Source of the DNA: Pontibacter anaerobius
GTDB lineage: Bacteria > Bacteroidota > Bacteroidia > Cytophagales > Hymenobacteraceae
Length of the DNA stretch: 64,000 nt
NCBI RefSeq assembly: GCF_026241195.1
Contig: NZ_JAPFQO010000008.1
Location: forward strand, 62,001 to 126,000
Direction of reading: 5' to 3'
A model generated the notes under the pieces. That model had not been told where the DNA came from and did not search any database. It saw only the letters and a list, made by a program, of their open reading frames with translations. The translations under genes and the position numbers were made by a program. Shown here piece after piece: positions 17,100-26,186 of the stretch (its first letter is position 1; the number at the start of each line of letters is the position of its first letter).

Positions 17100-18575
17100 G
17101 TGTGCACCGTCATTTATCTGTTACCATTTATGAGTTTATTTCAAGCGCAGGCCCAGCCAATAACCGAGGTAGTGCAGCAGGCCTATAACCAACACCCTAA
17201 GTATAAGGAGCCGTCCCTGCAAAAACGGCGTTTTAGGCATCAGGACATCGTTCCGCTGCTGGAGCAGCTACGCCACAACCCGCTGTTTGATGTGCAGGTG
17301 GCGGGTAAATCCGTGGAGCAGCGTGATATTTACCTGGTAAAAGCGGGCACCGGAAAAACCAGGGTGATGCTTTGGTCGCAGATGCATGGCGATGAGCCTA
17401 CGGCCACGATGGCCTTGTTCGACCTGTTCAATTTTCTGCAGCTATCAGATGAGTTAGACCCGATTCGGAAGCAGATCCTGGAGCAGGTTACACTTTACTT
17501 CGTGCCAATGCTTAACCCAGATGGTGCGGAAAGGTACACCCGCCACAACGCCCTGGAGATAGACCTGAACCGCGATGCCCTGCGCCTGCAGAGCCCGGAG
17601 GCCCGCCTGCTTAAGAGCCTGCGCGACAGCCTGAACCCTGAGTTCGGCTTTAACCTACACGACCAGAGCCGTTACTACACCGTGGGCGCCACCCCAAAGC
17701 CAGCCACTATTTCTTTCCTCGCCCCGGCCTTCGATCACGGAAAAACGGTTAACCCTGTACGCGACCGCGCCATGCGCACCATCGTGGGCATGAACGAAGC
17801 ACTGCAGCAACTGATTCCGGGCCATGTAGCCAAGTTCTCCGATGAATTTGAGCCAAGGGCTTTCGGTGATAACATACAAAAGTGGGGCACCAGCGTTATC
17901 CTGATCGAGTCTGGCGGGTACCACAACGACACGGAAAAGCAGTACATACGCCAGCTTAACTTCGCCTCTATAGTATCGGCCCTGCACCTGATCTCCGGGA
18001 ACCACTACACCGCCTACGAGTTGGAGGACTACTACAAAATACCGGAAAACGAGCGCAACCTCTACGACCTGCTGCTGCGGAACGTGCGCTATAACAAGTA
18101 TGGGCAGGATGTGCTGCTAGATGTGGGCATTTTCCGGGAAGAGGTGGATTCACCTGTAGGCAAAGGTTTTTACCACCGTAGCGTTGTGGACCAGATCGGG
18201 GACCTGAGCGTTTTCCACGGGTATGAGGAAGTGGATGGAGCCGGGCTTACCCTGGTGCCGGGCAAGGTATACGAAAAGCCGTTTAAAAGTATAAACGACC
18301 TGAATGCGCATAACTTTAAAAGTCTGCTGTCCAGCGGGTACACCACCGTACAGGTAGAGTCCCTCCCTGGTGAATCAGAAAGTATAAACCCGCAGCTGCT
18401 ACCACTCAACATCATCACCACATCCGCTAAGGTAAACCATGAGCTAAGTATGGATACCAGTGCCAACTTCACGCTACAGGATGAAAACAGGAACGTGCGC
18501 TACGCTATCGTGAACGGGTTTGTATATGATTTGAGTGGTGATTTTCCTGAACTGTTTCATGGGCTGGTACTGTAG
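17100..18575 (+). CDS. M14 family zinc metallopeptidase, secreted
   Basis: 491 residues. The start is GTG at 17100, five bases after AGGAG; an ATG at 17098 is out of frame and stops after 11 codons. The first 19 residues (MCTVIYLLPFMSLFQAQA) look like a signal peptide with a short, uncharged n-region. The carboxypeptidase core has the zinc ligands of M14: HGDEPTATMALF (His and Glu at about 98-101) and GFNLHDQSRYY (His), with IDLNRDAL in the substrate region. A C-terminal part of about 200 residues has no clear domain name. It probably acts in the periplasm or outside the cell on peptides or peptidoglycan. Confidence 0.88.
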   Translation: MCTVIYLLPFMSLFQAQAQPITEVVQQAYNQHPKYKEPSLQKRRFRHQDIVPLLEQLRHNPLFDVQVAGKSVEQRDIYLVKAGTGKTRVMLWSQMHGDEPTATMALFDLFNFLQLSDELDPIRKQILEQVTLYFVPMLNPDGAERYTRHNALEIDLNRDALRLQSPEARLLKSLRDSLNPEFGFNLHDQSRYYTVGATPKPATISFLAPAFDHGKTVNPVRDRAMRTIVGMNEALQQLIPGHVAKFSDEFEPRAFGDNIQKWGTSVILIESGGYHNDTEKQYIRQLNFASIVSALHLISGNHYTAYELEDYYKIPENERNLYDLLLRNVRYNKYGQDVLLDVGIFREEVDSPVGKGFYHRSVVDQIGDLSVFHGYEEVDGAGLTLVPGKVYEKPFKSINDLNAHNFKSLLSSGYTTVQVESLPGESESINPQLLPLNIITTSAKVNHELSMDTSANFTLQDENRNVRYAIVNGFVYDLSGDFPELFHGLVL

Positions 18576-18701
18576 GCGAAACTTCTTTATTTGTCGGAAA
18601 TCTTCTGAAAAAACAGTTGGCTCCGGGCAGGGGGCAATGGTTTTTCTTATTAGGGCTTTGTAACTTACAGGCTAATCTGAACCAATCCAACCTTTTAACC
18701 A

Positions 18702-19934
18702 ATGGTTTTAAACTACCTGTGGGCAATCTTTTTCCTGGTTGCCTTTGCTATTGCTCTGTTCCAGCTTATCTTTTTCCAGGATACTGAAATATTCCAGAAA
18801 CTTGTTGCCAGTACTTTTGATAATGCCAAACTTGGCTTCGAGATCTCGCTTGGCCTTACTGGCGTGATGACGCTCTGGCTGGGCCTGATGAAGGTGGGTG
18901 AAAAAGGCGGCGTGGTGGCTATACTTGCCCGCCTGGTTGGTCCGTTCTTTCATCGCCTATTCCCGGAGATTCCGAATAACCACCCGGTATTCGGTTCTAT
19001 TCTGATGAACTTCTCTGCAAACATGCTGGGCCTGGACAATGCCGCCACCCCGCTCGGGCTCAAAGCCATGAAGGAGATGCAGGAGCTGAACCCGGACAAG
19101 GATACCGCCTCCAATGCCCAGATCATGTTCCTGGTGCTAAATACCTCCGGCCTCACCATCATCCCGATCAGCATTATGGTGTTCCGGGCGCAGCTGGGTG
19201 CCGCCGACCCCTCCGATATCTTCATCCCTATACTTCTGGCAACCTTCTTCGCCACAGTGGTGGGTTTAATTGCCGTGGCGCTTTACCAGCGCATCAATCT
19301 TTTCGATAAGGTGATCATGGCATACCTGGGTTCTTTACTCCTACTGATCGGCGGTTTGATCTACTATTTCTCCATCATACCGCAGGAGCAGGTAAGCGTT
19401 ATCTCTACAGTGGCCAGTAACGTGATCCTTTTCTCCATTATCATCTCCTTTATCGGGTTGGCGCTGGCACGTAAAGTAAATGTGTATGAGGCGTTTATAG
19501 AAGGGGCTAAAGAAGGCTTTACAGTGGCCGTTACCATCATTCCATACTTAGTAGCCATACTGGTGGCCATTGGTGTGTTCAGAACCTCCGGCGCGCTGGA
19601 TATGCTGGTGAGTGGTATTGCATACTTAATCGGGTTAGCAGGAGTGAACACTGATTTTGTGCCGGCCCTGCCTGTTGCCTTTATGAAACCTTTGAGCGGC
19701 AGTGGTGCCAGAGGATTGATGGTCGAGGCCATGACCAACTACGGGGCAGACTCCTTTGTAGGGCGTATGGCATCTGTTTTCCAGGGCTCCACAGAAACTA
19801 CGTTTTACATACTGGCGGTATACTTTGGCTCTGTGGGCGTCCGAAAGTCCAGGTACGCCCTAACCTGTGGCCTGCTGGCAGATTTAGCAGGAGTAATAGC
19901 CGCTATCTTTATCGCTTACATGTTCTTCCATTAA
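18702..19934 (+). CDS. SpmA-SpmB-like membrane protein (nucleoside recognition GATE domains)
   Basis: 410-residue polytopic membrane protein made of two Gate (nucleoside_recog) domains: residues about 40-200 resemble spore maturation protein A (FGSILMNFSANMLGLDNAAT, then LNTSGLTIIPISIMVFRAQ) and about 225-400 resemble SpmB (TVAVTIIPYLVAILVAIGVF, KPLSGSGARGLM, FQGSTETTFYILAVYFGSVG). In Bacillus the two are separate proteins; the fused form is common in non-sporulating Bacteroidota, where its role is not established. The gene stands alone, with hairpins after it. Confidence 0.92.
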   Translation: MVLNYLWAIFFLVAFAIALFQLIFFQDTEIFQKLVASTFDNAKLGFEISLGLTGVMTLWLGLMKVGEKGGVVAILARLVGPFFHRLFPEIPNNHPVFGSILMNFSANMLGLDNAATPLGLKAMKEMQELNPDKDTASNAQIMFLVLNTSGLTIIPISIMVFRAQLGAADPSDIFIPILLATFFATVVGLIAVALYQRINLFDKVIMAYLGSLLLLIGGLIYYFSIIPQEQVSVISTVASNVILFSIIISFIGLALARKVNVYEAFIEGAKEGFTVAVTIIPYLVAILVAIGVFRTSGALDMLVSGIAYLIGLAGVNTDFVPALPVAFMKPLSGSGARGLMVEAMTNYGADSFVGRMASVFQGSTETTFYILAVYFGSVGVRKSRYALTCGLLADLAGVIAAIFIAYMFFH

Positions 19935-19970
19935 ACAGGTTTTCAAAATCAATTACACTAGGTAAAACCT

Positions 19971-20016
19971 CCAATCCGGATACCAAGTTTTAGGTTGCTT
20001 TTGGTATCCGGATTGG
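19971..20016. other. 16-bp perfect hairpin without T-run
   Basis: CCAATCCGGATACCAA at 19971-19986 is repeated inverted at 20001-20016 around a 14-base loop. There is no T-run on either side, so it is not a standard terminator; it may be an RNA stability element or a DNA palindrome. Confidence 0.6.
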
Positions 20017-20065
20017 TATACCCGGGGATGAAGAAAAACTGCATGGTTTAGCGGGGGCAGAAACG

Positions 20066-20102
20066 AAAAACGCCCGTAAATCAAGATTTACGGGCGTTTT
20101 TT
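20066..20102. terminator. Bidirectional terminator
   Basis: Stem AAAAACGCCCGTAAATC / GATTTACGGGCGTTTTTT with a 2-base centre; A-run and T-run on opposite sides make it work in both directions, for the SpmAB gene on + and for the tRNA-Ser transcript on -. Confidence 0.85.
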
Positions 20103-20121
20103 AAATTGCGATTACTATCAG

Positions 20122-20209
20122 CAGAGAGTGAGGGATTCGAACCCTCGATACCCTTTTGGGGTATACACACTTTCCAGGCGTGCTCCTTCGACCACTCGGA
20201 CAACTCTCT
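20122..20209 (-). tRNA. tRNA-Ser (GGA)
   Basis: 88-nt class II tRNA on the minus strand. The 7-bp acceptor stem AGAGAGT/ACTCTCT, discriminator G, anticodon loop with GGA, a long variable arm (ATACCCC..GGGTAT) and T-loop GGTTCGAATCC are all visible. CCA is not encoded. Confidence 0.95.
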
Positions 20210-20220
20210 AAATGGTGTTG

Positions 20221-20252
20221 CAAATATACGCCAACAGACAGCACATCTGCAA
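20221..20252 (-). promoter_or_regulatory. Promoter of tRNA-Ser
   Basis: On the minus strand a TTG (20250-20252) is followed after 21 bases by TATATTTG (20221-20228), matching the Bacteroidota -33/-7 pattern and ending 11 bases before the tRNA. Confidence 0.65.
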
Positions 20253-20271
20253 GTATAGTTTCTTTATACTT

Positions 20272-21342
20272 TTAAAGACTTATCTCACCGCGCAGGTTCT
20301 GCTGCACCAAAGCTACACGCTGTTGGTCGCTAAGTTGCTCTTGCGCCAGCACATACATCAATTTTGAGATTGCCGCCTCTGTCGTAATGTCGTCTCCCCC
20401 AACTACGCCCATATTCAGTAAATACTTGCTTGTCTCGTAGCGCCCCTGGTCCACGCGGCCCTCATCACACTGCGATACGTTAAGCACCAGTATGCCACGG
20501 TCCAGGGTGTCGTGGAGCAGTTCCAGGAACCAAGGCATGGTTGGCGCGTTGCCAGAGCCGAAGGTTTCCAGCACCACTCCCTGCAGCCCAGGCGCCTGCA
20601 GTATACTTTTCACTACCTGTGGCGTAATACCCGGAAACAGCTTCAGAATGGCCACGTTATCGTTTAAGGCATGGTGAACCTTAAATGGCTGCTGCGGGTG
20701 CGGCAGAATGTTGTCAAAGCTATACTCTATATCGATCCCGGTTTCGGCCAGCGGCGGATAGTTATCCGATTTAAAGGCATCGAAGTGGCTGCTCTCTACC
20801 TTCTTAGCACGGTTGCCGCGCAGCAGCAGGTTTCGGAAATAGATGCACACTTCCGGCACGATGCTCCTGCCCTCTTTTTTGGTGGCGGCAATCTGCAGGG
20901 CGGTGATCAGGTTTTCGCGGGCATCGGTGCGGATACGGCCGATCGGCACCTGCGCCCCGGTAAATATCACGGGCTTCTGCAGGTTCTCCAGCAAATAGCT
21001 TAAAGCCGAAGCAGAGTAAGCCATGGTATCGGTGCCATGCAGCACTACAAAGCCATCATACTTTTCGTAGTTCTCCTCAATCAGGCTTGCCAGCATCAGC
21101 CAGTCCTGCACCGACACGTTGGACGAATCGATGGCTGGTTCTATACTTAGCACCGTGAGCAGGTAGTTAAACTGGCGCAACTCAGGCACCTGGTCCACTA
21201 TTTGGGAGAAGTTAAACGGCACCAGGTGCTGCTCCTTTTCGTCAAACACCATCCCTACTGTACCGCCGGTGTAAACAATAAGTATGGATGCCTCCGGGTG
21301 CAGCGGCGCAGCGGTGTCTATGTCTACTTTTACAACCTGCAT
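20272..21342 (-). CDS. ansA: Type I L-asparaginase
   Basis: 356 residues, cytoplasmic asparaginase I (AnsA) type; hydrolyses L-asparagine to aspartate and ammonia. The two catalytic threonine regions are present: IVYTGGTVGM near residue 25 and VVLHGTDTMAYSASALSYLL near residue 100, with FTGAQVPIGRIRTDARENL after the second. No signal peptide, in keeping with type I. It follows the TatD gene with a single base between them, so both are read as one operon (TatD first). Confidence 0.94.
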   Translation of the reverse strand: MQVVKVDIDTAAPLHPEASILIVYTGGTVGMVFDEKEQHLVPFNFSQIVDQVPELRQFNYLLTVLSIEPAIDSSNVSVQDWLMLASLIEENYEKYDGFVVLHGTDTMAYSASALSYLLENLQKPVIFTGAQVPIGRIRTDARENLITALQIAATKKEGRSIVPEVCIYFRNLLLRGNRAKKVESSHFDAFKSDNYPPLAETGIDIEYSFDNILPHPQQPFKVHHALNDNVAILKLFPGITPQVVKSILQAPGLQGVVLETFGSGNAPTMPWFLELLHDTLDRGILVLNVSQCDEGRVDQGRYETSKYLLNMGVVGGDDITTEAAISKLMYVLAQEQLSDQQRVALVQQNLRGEISL

Positions 21343-21343
21343 A

Positions 21344-22111
21344 CTAGAGTTTGAATAAATTAAGAGAATTGGCGGTTGTTTTCTCAGCCACCTCTTCCAC
21401 AGGTTTTTGCAACAGTTCAGCTACGCGCTGTGCGATCAGGGGCAGGTAAACAGGCTCGTTGCGCTTGCCGCGGTGCGGGGTTGGGGCCAGGTACGGGCAA
21501 TCGGTTTCCAGCACCAGGTCCTCGAGCTGCACGTGCGGCAGCACTTTGTCCAGTCCACCGTTCTTGAAGGTGGCCACACCTCCTATACCCATTATAAAGC
21601 CAAGCTCCTTCACTTTCTCAGCCTCCTCTAAAGTGCCACTAAAGCAATGGAAAATTCCTGTCAAAGTTCCGTCCTGTGCAGCGCTTATAATCTCGTAGGT
21701 CTCGTTAAAAGAGTCGCGGTTGTGCAGCACGATAGGCAGTTTATACTTTTTGGCCAGCTCCACCTGCACCTTCAGGGCCTCCTGCTGCTGCGGCAGAAAG
21801 GTCTTGTCCCAGTACAGGTCGATGCCGCACTCGCCCACCGCTGCAAAAGGGCGCTTGCTCAGCCACTCCTCCACCAGGTACAGCTCCCGCTCAAAATCCT
21901 TGTCCACCGAGGTCGGGTGCAGTCCCATCATCGGGATGCAGGCACCTTTATACTTCTCCTCCGCCTCCAGCATGGCGTCTATGGAAGTATGGTCGATGTT
22001 GGGCATGTAAATCTTGCTTACCCCCTCCTGCTGCGCCCGCTCCATGGCCTCAGCCCGATCGGCATCAAACTTCTCTGAATAAATATGTGCGTGCGAATCA
22101 ACTAAATTCAT
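21344..22111 (-). CDS. tatD: TatD family metal-dependent hydrolase
   Basis: 255-residue DNase/hydrolase of the TatD family. Metal ligands are visible in order: DSHAHIY (residues 4-10), GECGIDLYWDKT, LHNRDSFNE, HCFSGTLEEA and the final LETDCPYLAP. In other bacteria TatD proteins act as 3'-5' exonucleases or in quality control. Length and motif order are normal. It is the first gene of a two-gene operon with asparaginase. Confidence 0.95.
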   Translation of the reverse strand: MNLVDSHAHIYSEKFDADRAEAMERAQQEGVSKIYMPNIDHTSIDAMLEAEEKYKGACIPMMGLHPTSVDKDFERELYLVEEWLSKRPFAAVGECGIDLYWDKTFLPQQQEALKVQVELAKKYKLPIVLHNRDSFNETYEIISAAQDGTLTGIFHCFSGTLEEAEKVKELGFIMGIGGVATFKNGGLDKVLPHVQLEDLVLETDCPYLAPTPHRGKRNEPVYLPLIAQRVAELLQKPVEEVAEKTTANSLNLFKL

Positions 22112-22324
22112 CTTTCAATAATCAATTAACATTGATCAGCAATCAATGTAGGTGCTACTTCTGATTTATACCTGCAAGTTAGGGATTTTATAGTTGTTGG
22201 CAGGTTTAATGGTTAAATGGCTGCATTACTAAACTGTCACTAAACCCACCCCCTCAAGGAGGGGACTTGCTCTAGAGCTAACCATTTGACTCTCTAACTC
22301 CTAAAATTTCTAACTCCCCAACTT

Positions 22325-23416
22325 CTAATACTTCCTCCCCTTCCACCGAATCTTGAGCGGCAGAAAAAAGTACACGATGAGGATAATAGATGAAATCACT
22401 AAGTATAACTCGAAGAAAATGTACATGTGCCAGCGGGCGCTGCGGCCAAGCCGGCGTAGGCAGAGGTGCAGGTACAGGCTTTGCAGCAACAGTTTAAAGG
22501 TAAATATCGCTAACATCACGCCTACCGAAGTATAGGCGAAGAAGGGCAGCAGCACCGGGTAGTAGGTCGAGTGAAGTATAAAGATGATGGCCATGTAGAG
22601 CGGCAGGTGCATAGAGCCGCGCATCCAGCGGCGGCGCTGCTGCAGGTAGTCGTAAAAAGAGGGGGCCGGTGTGGAGAGCGCCAGCACGTGTGCGCTGTAG
22701 ATATTCCGGAAACCCCAGCCACGCTTCAGCACCTCGTTAAAGATAGCGATGTCCTCCGTGATCGAGAAATCTATACTTTCAAAGCCTCCTACTTCCTCGT
22801 ACGCCTGCCGCCGCAGCAGCATGTTGTTGCCCATGGTGGTTACCCGCAGCCCCAGGTCCGACACCACCTGCATCAGCCCCAGCGCATAGAGCCAATCCAT
22901 GGCCTGCAGCCGGGCAAAAAAGCTGTTGCCTTCTATGGTAGTAATGCCGGTAACCACGCCTACATCTTCCTTCATCTCGGAGAGCATGGCCTGCACCCAC
23001 GCTTTCGGCACCTCTATGTCAGCATCGGTGTAGAAAAAGAAATCGGATGTAGCAACCTTGGCAAGGTGGGCCAGCACATTGGCCTTGCCTTTGGCCTTGC
23101 CCAAAGTATGGGTGATGGAGATACAGGTATAGTGCGGCTTATCGTGAATAAACTTCTCAACAACGGCGCGGGTATTGTCCGTGGAGGCATCATCGCCTAT
23201 GAGCACCTCAATTTTGTTTTTGGGGTAGTCCAGGGCCTCAATGGCGTGCAGGCAGCGCAGAATGTTGAATTCCTCGTTTCGGGCGGCGATTAGGATGCTG
23301 ATGCGGGGCTGCTTCTGCAACTCTAAAGTGTTACGCTTGCGGTTGAACGCTAGCAGTGCCAGCAGCACCAGAAAAAGGGAGAAATAAAGTATAAAATAGG
23401 CTACCGATACGATCAT
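22325..23416 (-). CDS. Membrane family 2 glycosyltransferase
   Basis: 363 residues if started at the ATG of an ATGA overlap with the upstream deacetylase (23413-23416); the frame is open further upstream but only inside that gene. One N-terminal membrane helix is followed by a GT-A domain (RISILIAARNEE, GDDASTDNT, FFYTDADIEVP with the DxD, and the acceptor motif QQRRRWMRGS) and three C-terminal helices. This layout is that of processive or lipid-linked polysaccharide transferases. Coupling to a polysaccharide deacetylase suggests that the two work on the same surface glycan. Confidence 0.9.
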   Translation of the reverse strand: MIVSVAYFILYFSLFLVLLALLAFNRKRNTLELQKQPRISILIAARNEEFNILRCLHAIEALDYPKNKIEVLIGDDASTDNTRAVVEKFIHDKPHYTCISITHTLGKAKGKANVLAHLAKVATSDFFFYTDADIEVPKAWVQAMLSEMKEDVGVVTGITTIEGNSFFARLQAMDWLYALGLMQVVSDLGLRVTTMGNNMLLRRQAYEEVGGFESIDFSITEDIAIFNEVLKRGWGFRNIYSAHVLALSTPAPSFYDYLQQRRRWMRGSMHLPLYMAIIFILHSTYYPVLLPFFAYTSVGVMLAIFTFKLLLQSLYLHLCLRRLGRSARWHMYIFFELYLVISSIILIVYFFLPLKIRWKGRKY

Positions 23417-24042
23417 AACGTTTCGAAAGTATAGCCGAGTTTTGTGAAATGCGCCAGGTAGCGTGGCAGGGCGTACATCATATTTCTTTGGGCCTTCAGG
23501 CTGTCGTGGAATACGATAATACTGCCGCTTTGGGTGCTTTTTATACTTTGCCGCAGGCACTCCTCTGGTGCAAGGCCCTGGTCATAGTCGTTGGTGAGCA
23601 CGTCCCACATCACCAGTTCATACTTTCCGAGGAGCTTACGGGCCTGCTTTCCGGTGATGCGCCCATAAGGCGGACGGAAAAGTTTGACGGAGACGGGCTG
23701 CAGCCGCTCCAACTCCTGCTGGCATTCTTCGGTATTCTGTACATACTCCGGCAATGGTGTTTGCCAGCCTTTCAGGTGGTTATGGGTGTGGTTTGCCAGC
23801 CGGTGCCCCTCGGCCAGCACTTGCCGCGCCACCTCCGGGTGCTTTGCCACGTTCTCTCCCACACAGAAAAAGGTAGCCTTTGCCCCATACTTTGCCAGCT
23901 GCTCCAGTACCCAGGGCGTCACCTCCGGAATCGGACCGTCGTCAAAAGTCAGGTATAGCACCTTGCCCTGCACGTCGCGGTGCCAGGTATAGGCGGGCAT
24001 CAGCTTTTTCAGCAACCAGGGCGTTTTGTAGAGGCGGAACAA
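23413..24042 (-). CDS. Polysaccharide deacetylase (NodB-like)
   Basis: 209 residues with a NodB homology domain: LTFDDGPIPEVT (catalytic Asp and metal Asp), HTHNHLKGW (metal histidines), RPPYGRIT and IIVFHDS near the end. These enzymes remove N-acetyl groups from chitin-, peptidoglycan- or poly-GlcNAc-like polymers. No signal peptide is clear, although a weak hydrophobic start is possible. It is translationally coupled (ATGA) to the following glycosyltransferase. Confidence 0.93.
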   Translation of the reverse strand: MFRLYKTPWLLKKLMPAYTWHRDVQGKVLYLTFDDGPIPEVTPWVLEQLAKYGAKATFFCVGENVAKHPEVARQVLAEGHRLANHTHNHLKGWQTPLPEYVQNTEECQQELERLQPVSVKLFRPPYGRITGKQARKLLGKYELVMWDVLTNDYDQGLAPEECLRQSIKSTQSGSIIVFHDSLKAQRNMMYALPRYLAHFTKLGYTFETL

Positions 24043-24138
24043 GAGAGGGCTATATCTTATTTGCTGTTAATTCTTAGTCAGGATTAGCGTAAACCCTTAA
24101 TCTTATACTCGTAAATCAACAACTCACACATTCAGATT

Positions 24139-25362
24139 CTACTTAAAACGGCACGAGAGCAGGGTGATGTCATCGTTAAAGTTGGCGTCTTCGTTGTAGA
24201 GGTTTATCTCGCTTAAGAGTTGCAGGTGCAGCATCTTGGAGCTCAGAAAGCGGTGCCCGATCAGGAAATCGATCGTGCCTTCCACGCCGAACTCTGCCTC
24301 CTCTTCATCAAAAACCTCGGTCAGGCCATCCGTGTAGGCCAGCACGATAGACTTCTCCGGCACGTGCACTTTACCCACGTTCATAAAAGGCAACACATCG
24401 AAAACACCCAGCATGGTGCAACCATCATTCAAGAGTGTATGCGTGTTGTCCTCGTACAGAAGTATAGGCGCGTTGTGGCCTGCGTTCACATAGCTTAGCT
24501 CACGGGTGCTGCGGTTGTAAATGGCCACAAAAGTGGTAATGAACTTCTCGGCGATCGCATTGCGGTAGATCAGGTGATTCAGCTCCGACACCACCTTGTT
24601 CAGGTCTGAGGTCTGGCGCAGAATGGTACGCAACCCTGCCTGGAAGTTAGACATCAGCAACGAAGCCGGCACACCTTTCCCGGATACATCGGCCACACAG
24701 AACAGGAACTGATCCGCATCAATTTCAATAAAGTCGTAGTAGTCGCCGCCAATGGAGGAGTGCGGAATGTAGCTGGCATGTATGGCTACGTCTTTGTCGT
24801 TGGGAAGGCTCTTCGGGAACAGCATCGACTGCACTTCCCGCGCAATCTCAATCTCACGTCGGATCGACTCCTGCGCCAGACGCTGGCGGGCCATGCGGTG
24901 ATTTTCGATGGCTACCAGCATGATATTACTGATGGTCTGGATGAAGTTAAGGGCATCCAGGCTGCTGGAGTATTTCTCAATCTTGCCGATCATCACGAAG
25001 GCAAGCACCTTGCCATTGTGCAAAATCGGAATCAGGATATCAAAGCAGCGCCACTTCTTCTCCACCTGCAGTTTAGACATCTTGGTGATCTCCTTCACCT
25101 TCTGTATCTCCTCCGGCAGGGGCAGTTTGGTAAAGTCCTGCTCGGTGCCGGCGCAGATCTTACAACGCCATTGCTCGTCGTGCACAAACAGTGAGAGGCG
25201 GGCAATATTCAGCTGGGCCAGCAGGGTAAAACGGTATATCTTGTACAGCGCAGCCTCGGGCAGGTTAGCGTTAATCGACTGCGTGATTTCAAGCAGCGCC
25301 GATAACTCCAGCTTTTTCAGGTTAAGCTCCTGCTGTGGTTTCTGTACAGATGTATTGGACAT
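24139..25362 (-). CDS. SpoIIE-type PP2C serine/threonine phosphatase with GAF-like sensor
   Basis: 407 residues from ATG 25362 (MSNTSVQKPQQ); a TTG 36 bases further upstream is less likely. Residues about 20-165 form a GAF-like input domain; a helical linker (REIEIAREVQSMLFPKSLP) leads to the PP2C/RsbU domain with metal-binding motifs SIGGDYYDF, CVADVSGKGVPASLLM, NAGHNAP, AYTDGLTEV and NFNDDITLL. Such phosphatases dephosphorylate STAS-domain antagonists in partner-switching circuits; a STAS protein is encoded at 14095. No membrane segment. Confidence 0.93.
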   Translation of the reverse strand: MSNTSVQKPQQELNLKKLELSALLEITQSINANLPEAALYKIYRFTLLAQLNIARLSLFVHDEQWRCKICAGTEQDFTKLPLPEEIQKVKEITKMSKLQVEKKWRCFDILIPILHNGKVLAFVMIGKIEKYSSSLDALNFIQTISNIMLVAIENHRMARQRLAQESIRREIEIAREVQSMLFPKSLPNDKDVAIHASYIPHSSIGGDYYDFIEIDADQFLFCVADVSGKGVPASLLMSNFQAGLRTILRQTSDLNKVVSELNHLIYRNAIAEKFITTFVAIYNRSTRELSYVNAGHNAPILLYEDNTHTLLNDGCTMLGVFDVLPFMNVGKVHVPEKSIVLAYTDGLTEVFDEEEAEFGVEGTIDFLIGHRFLSSKMLHLQLLSEINLYNEDANFNDDITLLSCRFK

Positions 25363-25928
25363 TCGAAATCGGAATTTTAACTCGTAAGCATTCACCAAAC
25401 TTTCATGCGTGGCGGACGCTTGTGCATGGTAAAAATATAAAAAAAAGCCCAGCTTTGGCAGCTACTCACTTAAAACCTCTGCCCTGTCTCTATAAAAAAC
25501 CTTCCGAGTTACAACATCGCAAAGCTTGAAAAAAGTAATTGGCAAAATATACCGGGTACCCCGTGGGCATGTGGCAATAACGCAGCGCATGCCCCACGTG
25601 TTGGGGTGCAGTAGTCGAAAAAAAAGGTTAAGTATAACACCTCCAGCACCTAATTAGCCTCTGCTAAATTTTAATCTTCTGAAAGAGGAATTACCAGAAT
25701 ATGCCCCTGCTATGTAACTGCTTTTCACCCCCTGAAAGTATACCTCTCCAACCAAAATCACCAGAAACACAGCCTTAATATACTATTTATTAGATACTTT
25801 AGAGTCGATTAAAAAAAATTACTTAAACCTTAAAATTCCTTAAAGGCGGTGAGGCTTTTACCTAAAGCTGCTTTGCCATTATAGGCATGTAGACCCACAA
25901 CATATTATGGCTTTGGATGTTTTGAGAA
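25363..25928. other. Long spacer with an imperfect hairpin
   Basis: 566 bases without a convincing gene. At 25558-25607 ACCCCGTGGGCATG pairs with CATGCCCCAC and a terminal GGGGT, giving an imperfect hairpin of about 50 nt. The rest is AT-rich with two AAGTATA heptamers. Confidence 0.45.
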
Positions 25929-26186
25929 TCAGATGGAGTTGTGCACCACAAGTCCGGCCTTGGTTGCCAGAAAAGAGTACTCATGGCAGTGCTTTCCAAA
26001 GGCTTTTTCGTCGTACTCATGCTCCGTATCCGGGTCAGGGTAGAAAATTTTCACATACCCTTGCCGTATAAGTGACTGTAAAGCAGCGCAAAGCTCCTGA
26101 TCAGTTAAAGAAAGGGTGCTTTTAAGATTGGGGTACGAGGTAACAAAGTATAGCTCGTCCAGTATGTCAAACTCGTTGTTGCTCAT
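25929..26186 (-). CDS. Small conserved-looking protein, possible winged helix
   Basis: 85 residues, family not known to me. The pattern FDILDELYFVTSYPNLKSTL, LTDQELCAALQSLIRQGYVK and FLATKAGLVVHNS is that of a winged-helix fold: helix, recognition helix, and a wing ending in a TKAG turn. Its start overlaps the end of the upstream glycosyltransferase gene by 20 bases, so it is the last gene of an operon with the glycosyltransferase and the flippase-like protein. It may regulate or accessorise that pathway. Confidence 0.7.
   Translation of the reverse strand: MSNNEFDILDELYFVTSYPNLKSTLSLTDQELCAALQSLIRQGYVKIFYPDPDTEHEYDEKAFGKHCHEYSFLATKAGLVVHNSI

Noticed and set aside
23417..23560. 48-residue upstream extension of the glycosyltransferase at 22325
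   Set aside because: It lies wholly inside the deacetylase gene; the ATGA overlap at 23413-23416 gives a natural start before the first membrane helix.
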